Position numbers and translations under genes: made by a program
Origin: Plasmodium coatneyi
Lineage: Eukaryota > Apicomplexa > Aconoidasida > Haemosporida > Plasmodiidae
Length of the DNA: 64,000 nucleotides
Assembly: GCF_001680005.1 (NCBI RefSeq)
Contig: NC_033564.1
Span: 992,001-1,056,000 of the forward strand
Direction of reading: 5' to 3'
Shown here: in pieces, positions 21,265 through 32,251 of the stretch
How positions within the stretch are numbered: the stretch's first letter is position 1
Layout of the letters: each line of letters opens with the position of its first letter
Notes under the pieces: model-generated
The model's database searches: none
What the model saw: only the letters and a program-made list of their open reading frames with translations
Told to the model about the DNA's origin: nothing

Positions 21265-24200
21265 TTAATACACAAAACGAAAAAAAGAAAAGAAAAAAAG
21301 AAAAATATTTATACTACACCCTAAAACCCGGAACCCTGAACGTGGAACCTGTTCCTTAGGAAGAACGTCTTCTTTCCTAAACCCGGAATCTGAACATGGA
21401 ACCTGTTCCTCAGGAACATTTCCCCCAGGAACATCCTCCTTAGGAACAGATTCTTCCTCCCTAAACCCGGAATTTAAACTTGGAACACATTCCTTAGGAA
21501 CATCAATACTAGGAAATTCTTCCTTAGGAACATCAACACTAGGAAATTCTTCCTTAGGAACAAAGTCATCCTCTCTAAATGCGGAATCTGAACTTGGAAC
21601 ATCCTCCTTAAGAAAATCCTCCTTAGGAACATGAACCCTAAACCCGGAATCTGAACTTGGAACCTGTTCCTTAGGAACGTTTTCTTCCTTCATAAATTCA
21701 GATCCCATGAATTCTTGAACCAAAATTTCAAAAAAATCTTCCTTCGTCGAATGGAGGTCCCCTTTCTGACATTCGTTTAAGACTTCTAAATGAATATCAA
21801 TAATCATGCGGCGACGTACACCACGACGACGACCAGGAACCCATTTTTTCCTCCTTGTTTTAGGCGTGGAACGATGTTTGCGTTCCTTTACTAAGGTATA
21901 TTCACGTGGACCATCCTGGTCCACATGGTCAACAATCTTTTGTTCTAAGGAGGGACCACGTATTTGATGTGCTCTTCGGTAACGTTTTCTTGTCTTGCGA
22001 AGTATTCCAAAATACTGAACAAAAAAAAAAAAAAAAAAAAGGTAATAAATGTTTTTTTAAAAGGGGTAAAATGTTGTTCACGCAACAGTAATTACTACTT
22101 CAAACCCTAAAATGTGAAATCTTACATACCCCCAGTGATTCATTCACCTTCATGTTTCTTTTTTTTTTTTTTTTTTCGTTGTTTCTTTTTTTTTTTCTTT
22201 TCTCTGTTCTTTTACCTTCCAAAGGAGATAGCTCATAGCAGACATACCAATGAAGACAGGAGCCAGAGGGAGGTAAGGAAGGTATGGGGTAAGGTCGGAA
22301 GGGTCGACCATCCCTTCCTCCTTTACGTTCACTACTTTCAGAGTCTTCGGTGTTTTTGGAAGAGCTTCACTTTTTCCTCCACCTCCTGATGAACTTGTAC
22401 TCTGAGAACTAATACCTCCCCCTGAACCCTGAGTCCCAACACCTGGACCAGCTGGAATACCATCTGGAGGACCTTGTAAATCATCTTTGGCAGGACTCTG
22501 ACTGACCTTATCATCACCACCACCAAGAGAAGGACTAGGAGCTCGTAGAACACCAGTACCACCATTCACCTGACTGTCGTAACCGTCTTCTTTTGCTTTC
22601 ATAACTGGAGTTTTTTCTGCTGGTGCTGCAGGAGCAGCTTCTGGTTGCGTATCCTTTTTACATATCTCCTCCAAAGTTTTATTTATTTCTGCATTCTTCA
22701 GGAGCTCCTCTTTTATTTTTTGCCGTAGTTGGCTATTATTAAATGTAGGCTTTGAACAACTGTCCCACTCACATTTTTGACAATTATTGCTACTGGAACA
22801 CATAGTGGTGTAGAGACCCTTTCCGTCCTCAAATGTTTGTGTTAATATTTCCTCCGTGATTTTACATCTTCCTTTCAGTATTTCTTTTGCGAATACATTT
22901 AATGCCATACAAGCCATAGTTTGTTTAAATATTTTGTCATTTCTTTTGCGCTCCTCCGTAGTGCCCTTCTGATCTTCCATAATACCATATATATACCTTA
23001 AACCTGCAGTTATAAGTTGACATGCTAATTTCTTTGCTTCTGAAGTTGTATTATCCTTATCTACAATGTTCTTGCATGCACCTGCTTCGTTCATGTATCC
23101 ATTAGCAATAGCCGCACATATGGCATTCAATATTTTTTCCATGTCCTTATCATCCCAAATGTGATACTGCCAATACAATGGAAAAAAGAGGGGGCATATA
23201 TTTACATTTAACTTTTACATAAAAACTTTACTCAAACTTCGTCTGAGTACGTATATATTCTTTCTACATGCAATATATATGCTTGGATTCTGGTGTCCAA
23301 TATGGATCGCCCTAACCTCCCATTTCGTTTGGCCCCCTTGTCTCCTATCCCTAGTCCATTGTGTTGTTACGCACTGGGCGCGATCACATAAGGTATTATT
23401 TATAGTACTTATATCAGTTAGAGTTTGTTGTACGTTCCCATCTTTCCTGAGCATTGTTTCCAATTTGTCCCCTATCTTTTCACTGTCTATTTGGCAATCT
23501 GCATATTGATCATACCTATCACACTGAACGCAATGACCCTTCTCACTATTTTTACCCTTACACGATTTCGTAAGTTCCTTATTTCCTTCCTCAAATGATT
23601 GTGCTATTGTTTGCTCACTGACCTCACAGGGAGATTTCACCTGCTTCTTCAATTCATCTGCATAAGCGTTGAGGAGGAGGCACATCATAGTTTGCTTAAA
23701 TAACTGATTATCTTTCCTTTTCTGTTCCGTATCGTCACTTTTGTCTTCTTTAATTTCATAAATATGCTTTAACCCTCTACTAATGAGCTTGCATGCTTTT
23801 ATCTCTGGGTCAGTGACTCTTCTACTACTTGGATCTGAATCACTACAATAATTTGCAATACTTTTGCTGGTATCCTGAGATATTTTCTTAAACATTTCTG
23901 AGGCCTCCTTGTTAATATCACTCTCCATATTACTCTGTTCATAAAAGGAGGGAGGAAACAGGGAAGGAAACAAATGTATCCTATGTAATTATGTGCACCC
24001 CCCCACCCTATAATTATTATGTTGTCCACCACCCCCCTATAATTATTATGTCCACCCTATAATTATATGCACGTTATGTGTGCGTCTAATTCTTCCCCTG
24101 TTCAGTTTCTACATACTACAACACTCACAGAAGTGTCCTTTATTCTAATGGACAATATATTGTGTTCCTTCCCCCCCTTTTTTTATTCTAGTGAAGACAA

Positions 24201-27200
24201 TATAATATTGTGTTCACTTACCCAAGTTGCATCCTCTCTTTTGTTTATTCCCCATTTCCTTGCTACGCACTTTGTACGAGCACATAAGTTATCCTCCTTA
24301 CTACAGTCTTTACCTACAGGAATGAAGAAACAGAGTGAAGGAATAAGTAGTAGTTGAATGTGATGGTAGACAGTGGTGGTGGTGATGTCGTCCCTGGTGT
24401 GTCTGGTGCCGCTTTCGCAGACTCTCTTTAGGGGTAGACGTTAGTTTTGCATTCTCCTTACATAAAGTATCTATAGTAGACAGAGTTTGTGTTATTTGTT
24501 GATTCCCTTCAAGTTTTGTTTTTACTTCTTCCCATAGGTTCTTCCCTCCCAATTGACAATTTTTATATTCCTTTTCCTGATCACACAGGTCACAATCGCC
24601 CCTGTTCTTATTTACGCACCAGTTTTTCCTATATTGTTCTGCCACATTGAAAGCCTTTTCTATGCCTATGTCTATGTTACAGGGAGATTGCTTCTCCTTC
24701 AATTTCCGTATTAATGCATTTAATAAGACGCAGGCCATAGTTTGATTAAATAATTGGTTGTTCTTCTTCTCCCCACCAATCTTTTCTTCTTTAATTTCAT
24801 AAATATGCTTTAATCCTGCAGTAATCACCTGACAAACCTCCTTATTAGTCCCACTGGAGCCATTACAATACTGCTCAGTTTCTGCCCTCTTATTTAATAT
24901 ACCCGTAGAGAGTTTGTCCACATAACCATTCACATCACCCCACATTTTATCCTATACAAACAGGAGAAAGGAAAGAATGAAAATATATGTGTGTGAAGTA
25001 TATGCACATAATTTATGATCGTTCCCTTGACGATCATATATATATGAGAAACAATATTCATTGTACTGTTCCTACCCATAATAAGCATTCTTGTTCCTTA
25101 CCCAGTTTGGTTTCTTCCCACTGTCTTCACGGTAATAGTCTGCTACACACAGTGCACGTTCACATAAGTATTTCTTGTCCTTACAGTGTTCACCTATAAA
25201 GGAAGGAAGCCAGGAAGGAAAAAACAGTGAGTGAGGGAAGGAAGGTGTGTACATGAATGAGTAGTGGTAGGGTATATTCCTCTTCCTTCCTTCTTCTACC
25301 CCTCCTTCTTTCATCTCCTTCCTCCTTTTCCATTCTCCTCTCTTCCTCTTTCTTTTCACTTTTCCTTCCTCTCTTTTCTTCCTTCCATCCTTTTTTCTCT
25401 TTATTTCTTTTTCTTAGTTTTTTTCTTTGGATATACCCTTTTCAGGGTGCACTTGGGAGGTTTCCATTTGTCCGGTTGGACCCCTTGTTATGTTCCTTCC
25501 TCCTTGTCCTCTCTATCGCCATTTGAGGAGTTCTTTCCACTCCAAGGAGCGCTAAACGCCCCTTAACAATTAAACGGCTGTAACCTCCTGTCTACGAGCA
25601 GTTTTTCCCCTTCATACACCTATCCTTCCTTAAACTCCAGACCATATCTGTTGAACCCCTAAACCCCAAACCCGAATTGCTTTACCACCTAAAACCTGAA
25701 CACTAAATCCGAAATCGAATTCCTGTACCCTGAACTCACAACCCCTAAACCCTAAAAACTGAACCCTTTATTTTTCAAAAAAAACCGGTTCATATTGTTC
25801 AAACTAAACCCGATTTCTGACATCCATACCCTAAATCATGAAACCTAAACGCAAAATCCAATACCTATACCCATAGCCCTTCAAATCTAAACCCGAAATG
25901 CGAATTCCTATACCCTTAACCCTTGAACTCTAAACCAGAAATTCCAATTTCTATACCCTGGATCCTACTCCTTTACAATGAATTTTCACTCCCCTATCTT
26001 CCTTCACCCTACTTCTACACCCTAAATCCTACTCCAACACCCTTAACCCTACTCTCACACCGTCAACCCTACTCCCACAACCTGAACTCTACTTCTATAC
26101 CCGGAATTTTAGTTCTACACCCTGAACCTTACTCCTACACACTTAATCCTCACTCCTACACCATTAATCTCCACTCCTTCACTATTAGTCTTCACTCCTA
26201 CACCCTGAATCTTCACTCCTTCACTCACTTCCTTCACTCTCATTCTTTCCTCCTTATACCCTCCTTTCTCCTTTCAAACCCTTCCTTTCCTCCGCCATAT
26301 ACCCCTTGCTCCTTCCTTAGAACTTCCTGCATCCTTAGACCCTATCCTTCCTTTCCTTCCTTTTTTACACCTTAAAACTTCCTTCTATACACCTTAAACA
26401 TTCTTTCTTTTCTTTTTATTTGTGTAATAATATATATATTTCTAAATTATACACATATTTGTTATTTACTACACGTTCGAATGTAGTTCTTATTTGTTTT
26501 ACCTGCTCCACTTGATTGTGGTTGACTTGCTTCCTCCTTCTCTTTTTGTATTTTAGAATCAACCTCCTGTTGCAGCATCTTATCATCCGTTATTCTTCCT
26601 TCCTTCACTTTTTGCAGTACTTCCTTAGCACCTTCCTCCGATAAACTGTTGCTTGTATCGGCCATTTCCTTCAGTTGTGTGTCATCCTCTATACCAAATA
26701 GTTTGCGAATAAGCCCCTGGTCCTGACCCCCCTTGGCATCGGCCCTGCGGTCTTCCTTACTCGTCTTTTTACATGCGTTGTGTTTATTTGTTTCCCTTAT
26801 TATCCCTATATCCCCTTTAGCGCTCTTCACCCATTTCTCTATTTCCTTCCCGATTAGCTCTTTGCCTAATTTTACAGTTCGGAAATCGAAATTTCCACAT
26901 TTCCCTTTTTTCCCCTTCAATTCCTCCGCATCCAAAAACATCCCAAGTATTCCTACTACATACTCAGCGACATCCCCCAGGCAGCTGTGTTCTTTGAATA
27001 ATTTTGAGGCTGCTACAGTCCCAATCATACACCTCAAATAAGACTCTACTTCTTCCATGTTCTCCACGTCGAATCCATATCCAGCATTATCATCTTGTAC
27101 TTTAATTCCACTCATGAATAACTTTATTTGTACTAATGCTTTGCAGATCTCTTTCTTTATTGTTCCTTCTGTTGTGTCCTGAAGGTGTACTTCTTCACAG

Positions 27201-27488
27201 AGTTTTTTGAACTCGTTCTTATCATTCTGTAAACGTTTCGTTAATTCATGAAACATTCTCTTCATACCATCCCATACGGCGCCCTATTAGGATAAGTTTA
27301 AAAAATACAGCCACATATGTATACACCCGTCACATTTCTTGAACTCCAATTATTCTAGCACACAAATTTATTATTGGGCCGCACATATTCGCATGTATTA
27401 TGAAAAATGTTAAAATACTTACGTCCCCTGAGGTCCCTTTACGGAGTTGCCATTGGGCTATTAGATGTGCAAACTGTAAGAACCCCAT
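21265..27488 (-). CDS. SICAvar: SICAvar variant antigen, alpha-beta architecture, 8 exons
   Basis: Predicted 1279 aa. Exons: 27423-27488, 26503-27283, 25102-25193, 24462-24951, 24222-24313, 23317-23934, 22216-23166, 21265-22014; the sum is in frame. Exon 1 starts MGFLQFAHLIAQWQLRKG. Exon 2 is an alpha unit. Exons 4, 6 and 7 are beta units (ITAGLKHIYEIKE core, QTMxCxLLNAxA, paired cysteines). Exons 3 and 5 are 92-bp mini-exons that encode only the beta-unit end (NLCARTKCVARKW type). Exon 7 fuses the last beta unit to a Gly/Ser linker and the TM segment (SAMSYLLWK), which in SICAvar 3 are separate exons. Exon 8 is the tail with five or six VPKE repeats; a 1-nt change just before the usual stop makes the frame read on into low-complexity sequence to 21265. 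The exon 6 donor is an unusual GTTAGG. Confidence 0.88.
25425..26060. repeat. Hairpin, short TTGTCCGG stretch and telomere-derived repeats in SICAvar 2 intron 2
   Basis: Pyrimidine tract, imperfect hairpin at 25432-25451, two or three copies of the TTGTCCGG unit, then ACTCCAGACCATAT followed by degenerate CCTAAACCC / CCTGAACC units to about 26060. The rest of the intron (to 26450) continues as CTACACCCTGAAT-type units. Same order as in SICAvar 1 intron 3. Confidence 0.7.
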
Positions 27489-29153
27489 GATGTTACCTTT
27501 CTCCTTATATAATTTGTTCTTATATTAAAAGAGTTTTACATTACTCAAATTTTTCCTGCACCCTATACTGCAATTTTTCCCCTTACACCTTTATTTTTTA
27601 TGTTCACCATTACAATATATTTGCTCTTTATATATGCCTACCCACTTCTTTTCCTTATTTTCTCCTAATTACACATTCGGAATTCTTCAAAAAAAAGGAG
27701 AAAAACAAAGAAGTACTACTATATTCTACCTATATACTGTATTCCTCTGCCCCCCCAAAAAAGAAGAAGGACGAAGGAATAACCTACTTTTCCTTCTCTT
27801 TTTTCTCTCTAATTTTTTTTTTATTCTTTTTTTCCTCCTTCTCTTTTAAAAAAAGAGGGATGAATTATCCACCTTACCTTTTTCTTTCCTTTTTTTTCCT
27901 TAACCTTATTTTCTTTTTCTTTTTTCCTTTAATTTTTTTTGTTCCCTTTTTTTCTTAACTCCCTTTCTTTTATTTCTTCTAAAAAAAGAGGTGAGGGGAG
28001 AAGAAGTGATGGAAGCAACCTTCCTTCCTATACTTCCTATGTTCCTTTAATCAAAAGGGAAGAAGTGGAAATTACGCACCTACTCTTTTCTCCTTCTTTC
28101 CTTGTCTTCTTTTAAAATATTTCTCTTTCTTTTTTTTTTTTTTTCTTTCAAAAAAAAAAGAAACCTTACTTCCTCTATGCCCTACATACACTACATTCCT
28201 CTATAGAAAAGAAGAACAGGAAATACCGACCTTTCTTTTTTTTTCTTCCAATTTTCCTTCAATTTCTTGTTTTTCCTTCCTATTTTTCCTTTAATTTTCT
28301 TCTTCTTTTTTCTTAACTTCCTTTTATTTCTTCTAAAAAGAGAGGTGAGGGGAGAAGAAGTGAGGGAAGCAACGGTTCCTTCTCCTCCCTTCCTATATAC
28401 ATTGCATTCTTCTAAGGAAAAGAAAAAGAGAGGAATTATCCACCTCCCCCATCTGCTTTTTTCTTTCATGAATTTTTTAATTTCTTTTTTCCAGGAAGAA
28501 CAAACTCCCCTTCTTCCTCATACACTGTATTCTTCTAAAAAAAAGGAAAAAAGAGAGAAGTGAGGAACATTCCTCTTCTTCTTCTTTCCTTATATACACT
28601 ACATTCTTCCTAAAGAAGAAGAAGAGGAAAAAGGTGGTAAGGAATGGAATTGCGCATCTTTTTCCTCCTTTTCTCATTTAACTTACCTTCCTTTTTAATT
28701 TTCTCTTTATTCTATTCGTCTCATTCTTTATATTTATATTATTTCTCCTTATTTTATTTTATTTTTTTATTTAAATGCACCCTTCCGGGTACAATTACAC
28801 CCCTAAATTATCAAACAACTGGCCACACTGTTGTTCCAAAATCGAGTTTAACCCTATTCATACAACCTAAATCCTACTCTAACAACCTGCACCCTATTCT
28901 TACACCCGGAACCTTCACTCTAACACCAGGAACCCAACTATCAGACCCTCAATACTTCACTCTAATAAGCGGAACCCTACTCAAACAACTTCTACCCTAC
29001 TCTGACACCCTGAATCTTCACCCTAATACCCGAAAACATATTCTCACACCCTGAACCCGACTCGAATAGCAGCAATAACCTTATTCTCACACCCCTAACA
29101 ACCCACCTACCACCCTACCACCTAACAACACCACCCTAACAACCCTTCCTTCT
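27489..29153. repeat. SICAvar 2 upstream spacer: pyrimidine/purine cassettes and telomere-derived repeats
   Basis: From 27640 to 28690 a unit of roughly 100-130 bp repeats about six times: a T/C tract, a short conserved word (ATACACTACATTCTTC), then a purine run (AAAAAGAGGTGAGGGGAGAAG type) ending GGAATTATCCACC or GGAAATTACGCACC. A T-rich stretch, a hairpin core ACCC/GGGT at 28779-28790 and telomere-derived units (28800-29150) follow. No coding potential seen. Confidence 0.65.
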
Positions 29154-30582
29154 TCATCTGGATGATGATGATGTATATGGGATGGAATATTCGGACGAAT
29201 ATTCCGTTGCTAGGTCGTACTCCGTTGAGTCGTCTTCCCCCTCAAAATCATTAAATTCTCTCCTAAGGGACCTTTTTCTTCTGCTCATTCTTCCATTTCC
29301 AGAGTGGTTATTCCCCTTAAGGGAGAAGAGGAAGAGGTGTGATTTATACTTGTAAAAAAAGTATGCTAAGGCAGGAAGTCCCACTGCAGCTAATGCACCA
29401 GACACAGCACCAGGTATAACAGCACTTCCACCAGCTTGGGAAGCTGTAGAACCTGGTCTTGGACTACCAGTGTTCTGGTTTCCCGTAGAACCAGTACCGG
29501 AAGAACCTGGGTTCCAGGTTCCAGTAAAACCTGGTCTTGGACTACCAGTGTTCTGGTTTCCCGTGGAACCGGTACCAGAAGAACCTGGATTCCAAGTTCC
29601 CGTGGAACCTGGTCCAGAGGATCCGGGTTTCCAGGTTCCAGTACTACCTGGACCGGAGGAACCAGGAGACTGATGTCCTGTAGAACCGGAACCCGAAGAA
29701 CCGGGGTTCCACGTTCCAATAGAACCGGAACCAGAAGAATCTGGATTCCAGGTTCCAGTGGAACCGGGACCAGAAGAACCAGGGTTCATAACTTTTTTGC
29801 ATGTTAATTTTGATAGTTTGTCTGGTTTACAGTATTCATCTTTCTTCCCTGCAAACCACGTACAATATAAACCATTCTTATTTGTGTCTTCGTTGCAGTG
29901 TGATGTGATAGGATCACATGCCCCCTTCAGTTTTTCTAAATGATCGTGATATGCTGTATCACATGTTTCGTCCCCTGTAGATGAATATCCTAGAATAGAC
30001 AAGTAGTCTTGGGTGTAATCATACATTATTTTCCTTTGTTCGAAAGCACTTTGGTCAATACTTGGGTATAGGTTAGTGCATATATTCCCAAGAGTTGAGC
30101 TCTTTAGGTCCTTGTAAATCGAATCCATGACGGTTTGAAATGAAGTTTGGCCATTTTGACTTTTCGATACCATACCTCCCAGCCAATAATAGAATTGATA
30201 ACATAACTCATCATTAAGACTATTGACCCTCATCATCTGATGTATATAACACCAAGCTTTTACAAATTTCTTAGCTTGGTCCCCTTTCCCAAGATAAGCT
30301 CCCACTCCATTCTCCGCATCCCCCACTTTGCTCTGATCTGTACAATAGTCTGAACGTCCCGTTCCCCCCGGTAATTTTCCATATAAATCTGATTTTGAAG
30401 GCAATAGAGCCAAATGGTTGGCCTATAAATATAATTGGGGAAATATATTTTACTGCATAATTCATACTACCATTTATTCTACTATTCATTAGGTATTATA
30501 TATGTGTATATACACTATTAAGTTCCTTCATCCCCCCTTTTGAATAGAAGAAGTTAACCCCTAATGTGACTGTCCCCGTCAT
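29154..30582 (-). CDS. KIR: KIR variant antigen with PGSSGPGSTG repeats and lost introns
   Basis: Predicted about 430 aa. Exon 2 is 29154-30422 and encodes everything after the start. Exon 1 is tentatively 30559-30582 (MTGTVTLG, non-consensus donor GTTAAC); it is the only phase-compatible short exon I found at the usual distance. Ectodomain: HLALLPSKSDLYGK, CYQFYYWLGGMVS, FEQRKIMYDYTQDYLS. A linker of about 110 residues of NPGSSGPGSTGTW repeats follows, then TM (AVGLPALAYFFYK) and tail (YKSHLFLFSLKGN to SSSSR). Where sister genes have an intron between the TM-ending YK and the tail Tyr, this gene has the two codons directly adjoining, so that intron is precisely absent. Its linker matches part of SICAvar 1. 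Confidence 0.85.
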
Positions 30583-31864
30583 TGTTCATGTGCATGTGTA
30601 TATATATAATATATATATTTTTTTTGCCTTTTTGCCTTTCCCCCCTTTTGCCTTGTATAAGGAAATTTTTGTGTTATAAAAATGTTGTGTGTTTGTGTGT
30701 GCTGTTTTTCCCCCTTTTCTTCCTTCGACATATATATATATATACATATATATATAGTATATATATATTTATATGTATATATATACCTCTTTTCCTTTCA
30801 CTTATTATTTATGTAAGAATAGTAATTTTTTGCTTCTTCTTTTCTCCGTTTTTTTTTTGTTTGTGTTTTTTTTATGTTTTTGTTTTGTTTTTGATAAGTA
30901 CGTTATAAAGTTGTTCATTTATATATAATATGTACATATATATATATTGTGTTATTATTTTTGAGCTAATCTTCACTCCTTCACTCCTTTTCCTTTACTT
31001 TATTTCCTTCTCTCCTTCTTTCTTTTCTTTTTTTCTTTTCCTTCTTTCCTTCTTATTCCTTCTTTCCTCCTCCTTAGCCCTTCTATCCCCATTCCTTCTT
31101 TCCTTCTTTCCTTATTCCTTATTCCTCATTCCTTCTTATTTCTCATTCCTTCTTTCCTTCATTCCTTCTTGTTCCTTCCTTCTCTTTACACCTTCCTTCT
31201 TTCTTCTTTCCTTTTTTCCTTCTTTCCTTTCCTCCTTCTTTCCTTATTCATTCTTTCCTTCCTCCTCCTTAGACCGCCTTTTTCCTTCTTTCCTCATTCT
31301 TTCTTTCCTTCTTTTAAGTGAATGTGTACACTCTAAAAAGGGAGCTTACCCTCTTTTTTTTCACTCCTTCAATCCTTTTTCCTTCCATCCTTTTTTCTTC
31401 ATTCCTTTTTTTTTCACTCCTTCACTATCTTTTTTTCACCCTTTCTCTACCTTTTTTGCTTTTTTCCAAAAAGAAAAAGAAAGAAACAACCTTTCCCTTC
31501 TCGTTCCTTCCTCATTCTCTTTCCTTTCCTTACATTACATTCTGCCAAAGAAAAAAAAAAAAAAAGAACAGAGAAGGGAGAAGTAAAGAACAAGAATAAC
31601 CTATCCCTTTCCTACGCATTCCATTTATTCATTTTTAACAATACATTGAGGGGAATTTTTCAGTTATGTGGTATATAGGTGAAGGAAATAAGAACGGATT
31701 CTGAGAACCTGAGAGATGGAGGGGTGCTGGGTGCATCGTTCTTACGAAAAAATGACGATAAATGCTGCTACGATATGTTCTTATGGGGGAGTGCCTCAAT
31801 TTTCCCTTATTTTATTTTATTTTATATTTTATTTTTTACTTTATCATTTCCTTCAATTTGTGGT
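30583..31864. other. Upstream spacer of KIR 4: TA-rich and pyrimidine-rich
   Basis: TA-rich runs (30600-30950), then a long TTCCTTC-type pyrimidine stretch (30970-31450) and two purine cassettes (31470-31600) like those upstream of SICAvar starts. Open frames here are low-complexity products of the pyrimidine tract. Confidence 0.5.
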
Positions 31865-32251
31865 TGTCTCCCCAATATGGGGTTTTAGAAGTTGTCCCAA
31901 TATGGGGGATTGTTAGGGGTTGTCCCTCCTCATAGGGAGGAAGAAAAAATCAGTGCGGCGTCCATCTGCGAATCTAAGCAGATGGACATATGCGTGCTAG
32001 CCGTCACGCCACATGGACCATGCGGAATGGGGTCACTGTGAAGCTGAACACGTAGACACATGGGTGGCGATGCATTCTGCTCTGACGATGACGTGGTGTT
32101 GCACACCACGCATGTGCCTATGTGTTCAGATGCGCAGATTGACATTGTTCCGAAAGGGCCATTGTGACGGTGACGTCTATAGCACGCATAATGTGTGCGC
32201 CTATGAAGATATTCATAAGCATGATGCGGAAAAACTGGCGCACATTTTCTA
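31865..32251. ncRNA. GC-rich structured island, candidate non-coding RNA
   Basis: Two copies of CCCAATATGGGG-type palindromes (31870-31882, 31896-31906) lead into about 300 bp that is near 50% G+C by my count, against clearly AT-rich flanks. It contains a perfect 10-bp stem (31960-31969 with 31978-31987, 8-nt loop) and a perfect 8-bp stem with a 3-nt loop (32092-32099 with 32103-32110). No open frame gives a recognisable protein. P. falciparum has GC-rich non-coding RNA genes (RUF6) beside central var genes; an analogous role here is only an idea. I see no second copy in the window. Confidence 0.4.

Noticed and set aside
30930..31586. 218-aa plus-strand open frame rich in Ser, Phe and Leu
   Set aside because: A pyrimidine tract read in frame; no start context, domain or splice partner. 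Not a membrane protein despite the hydrophobic look.
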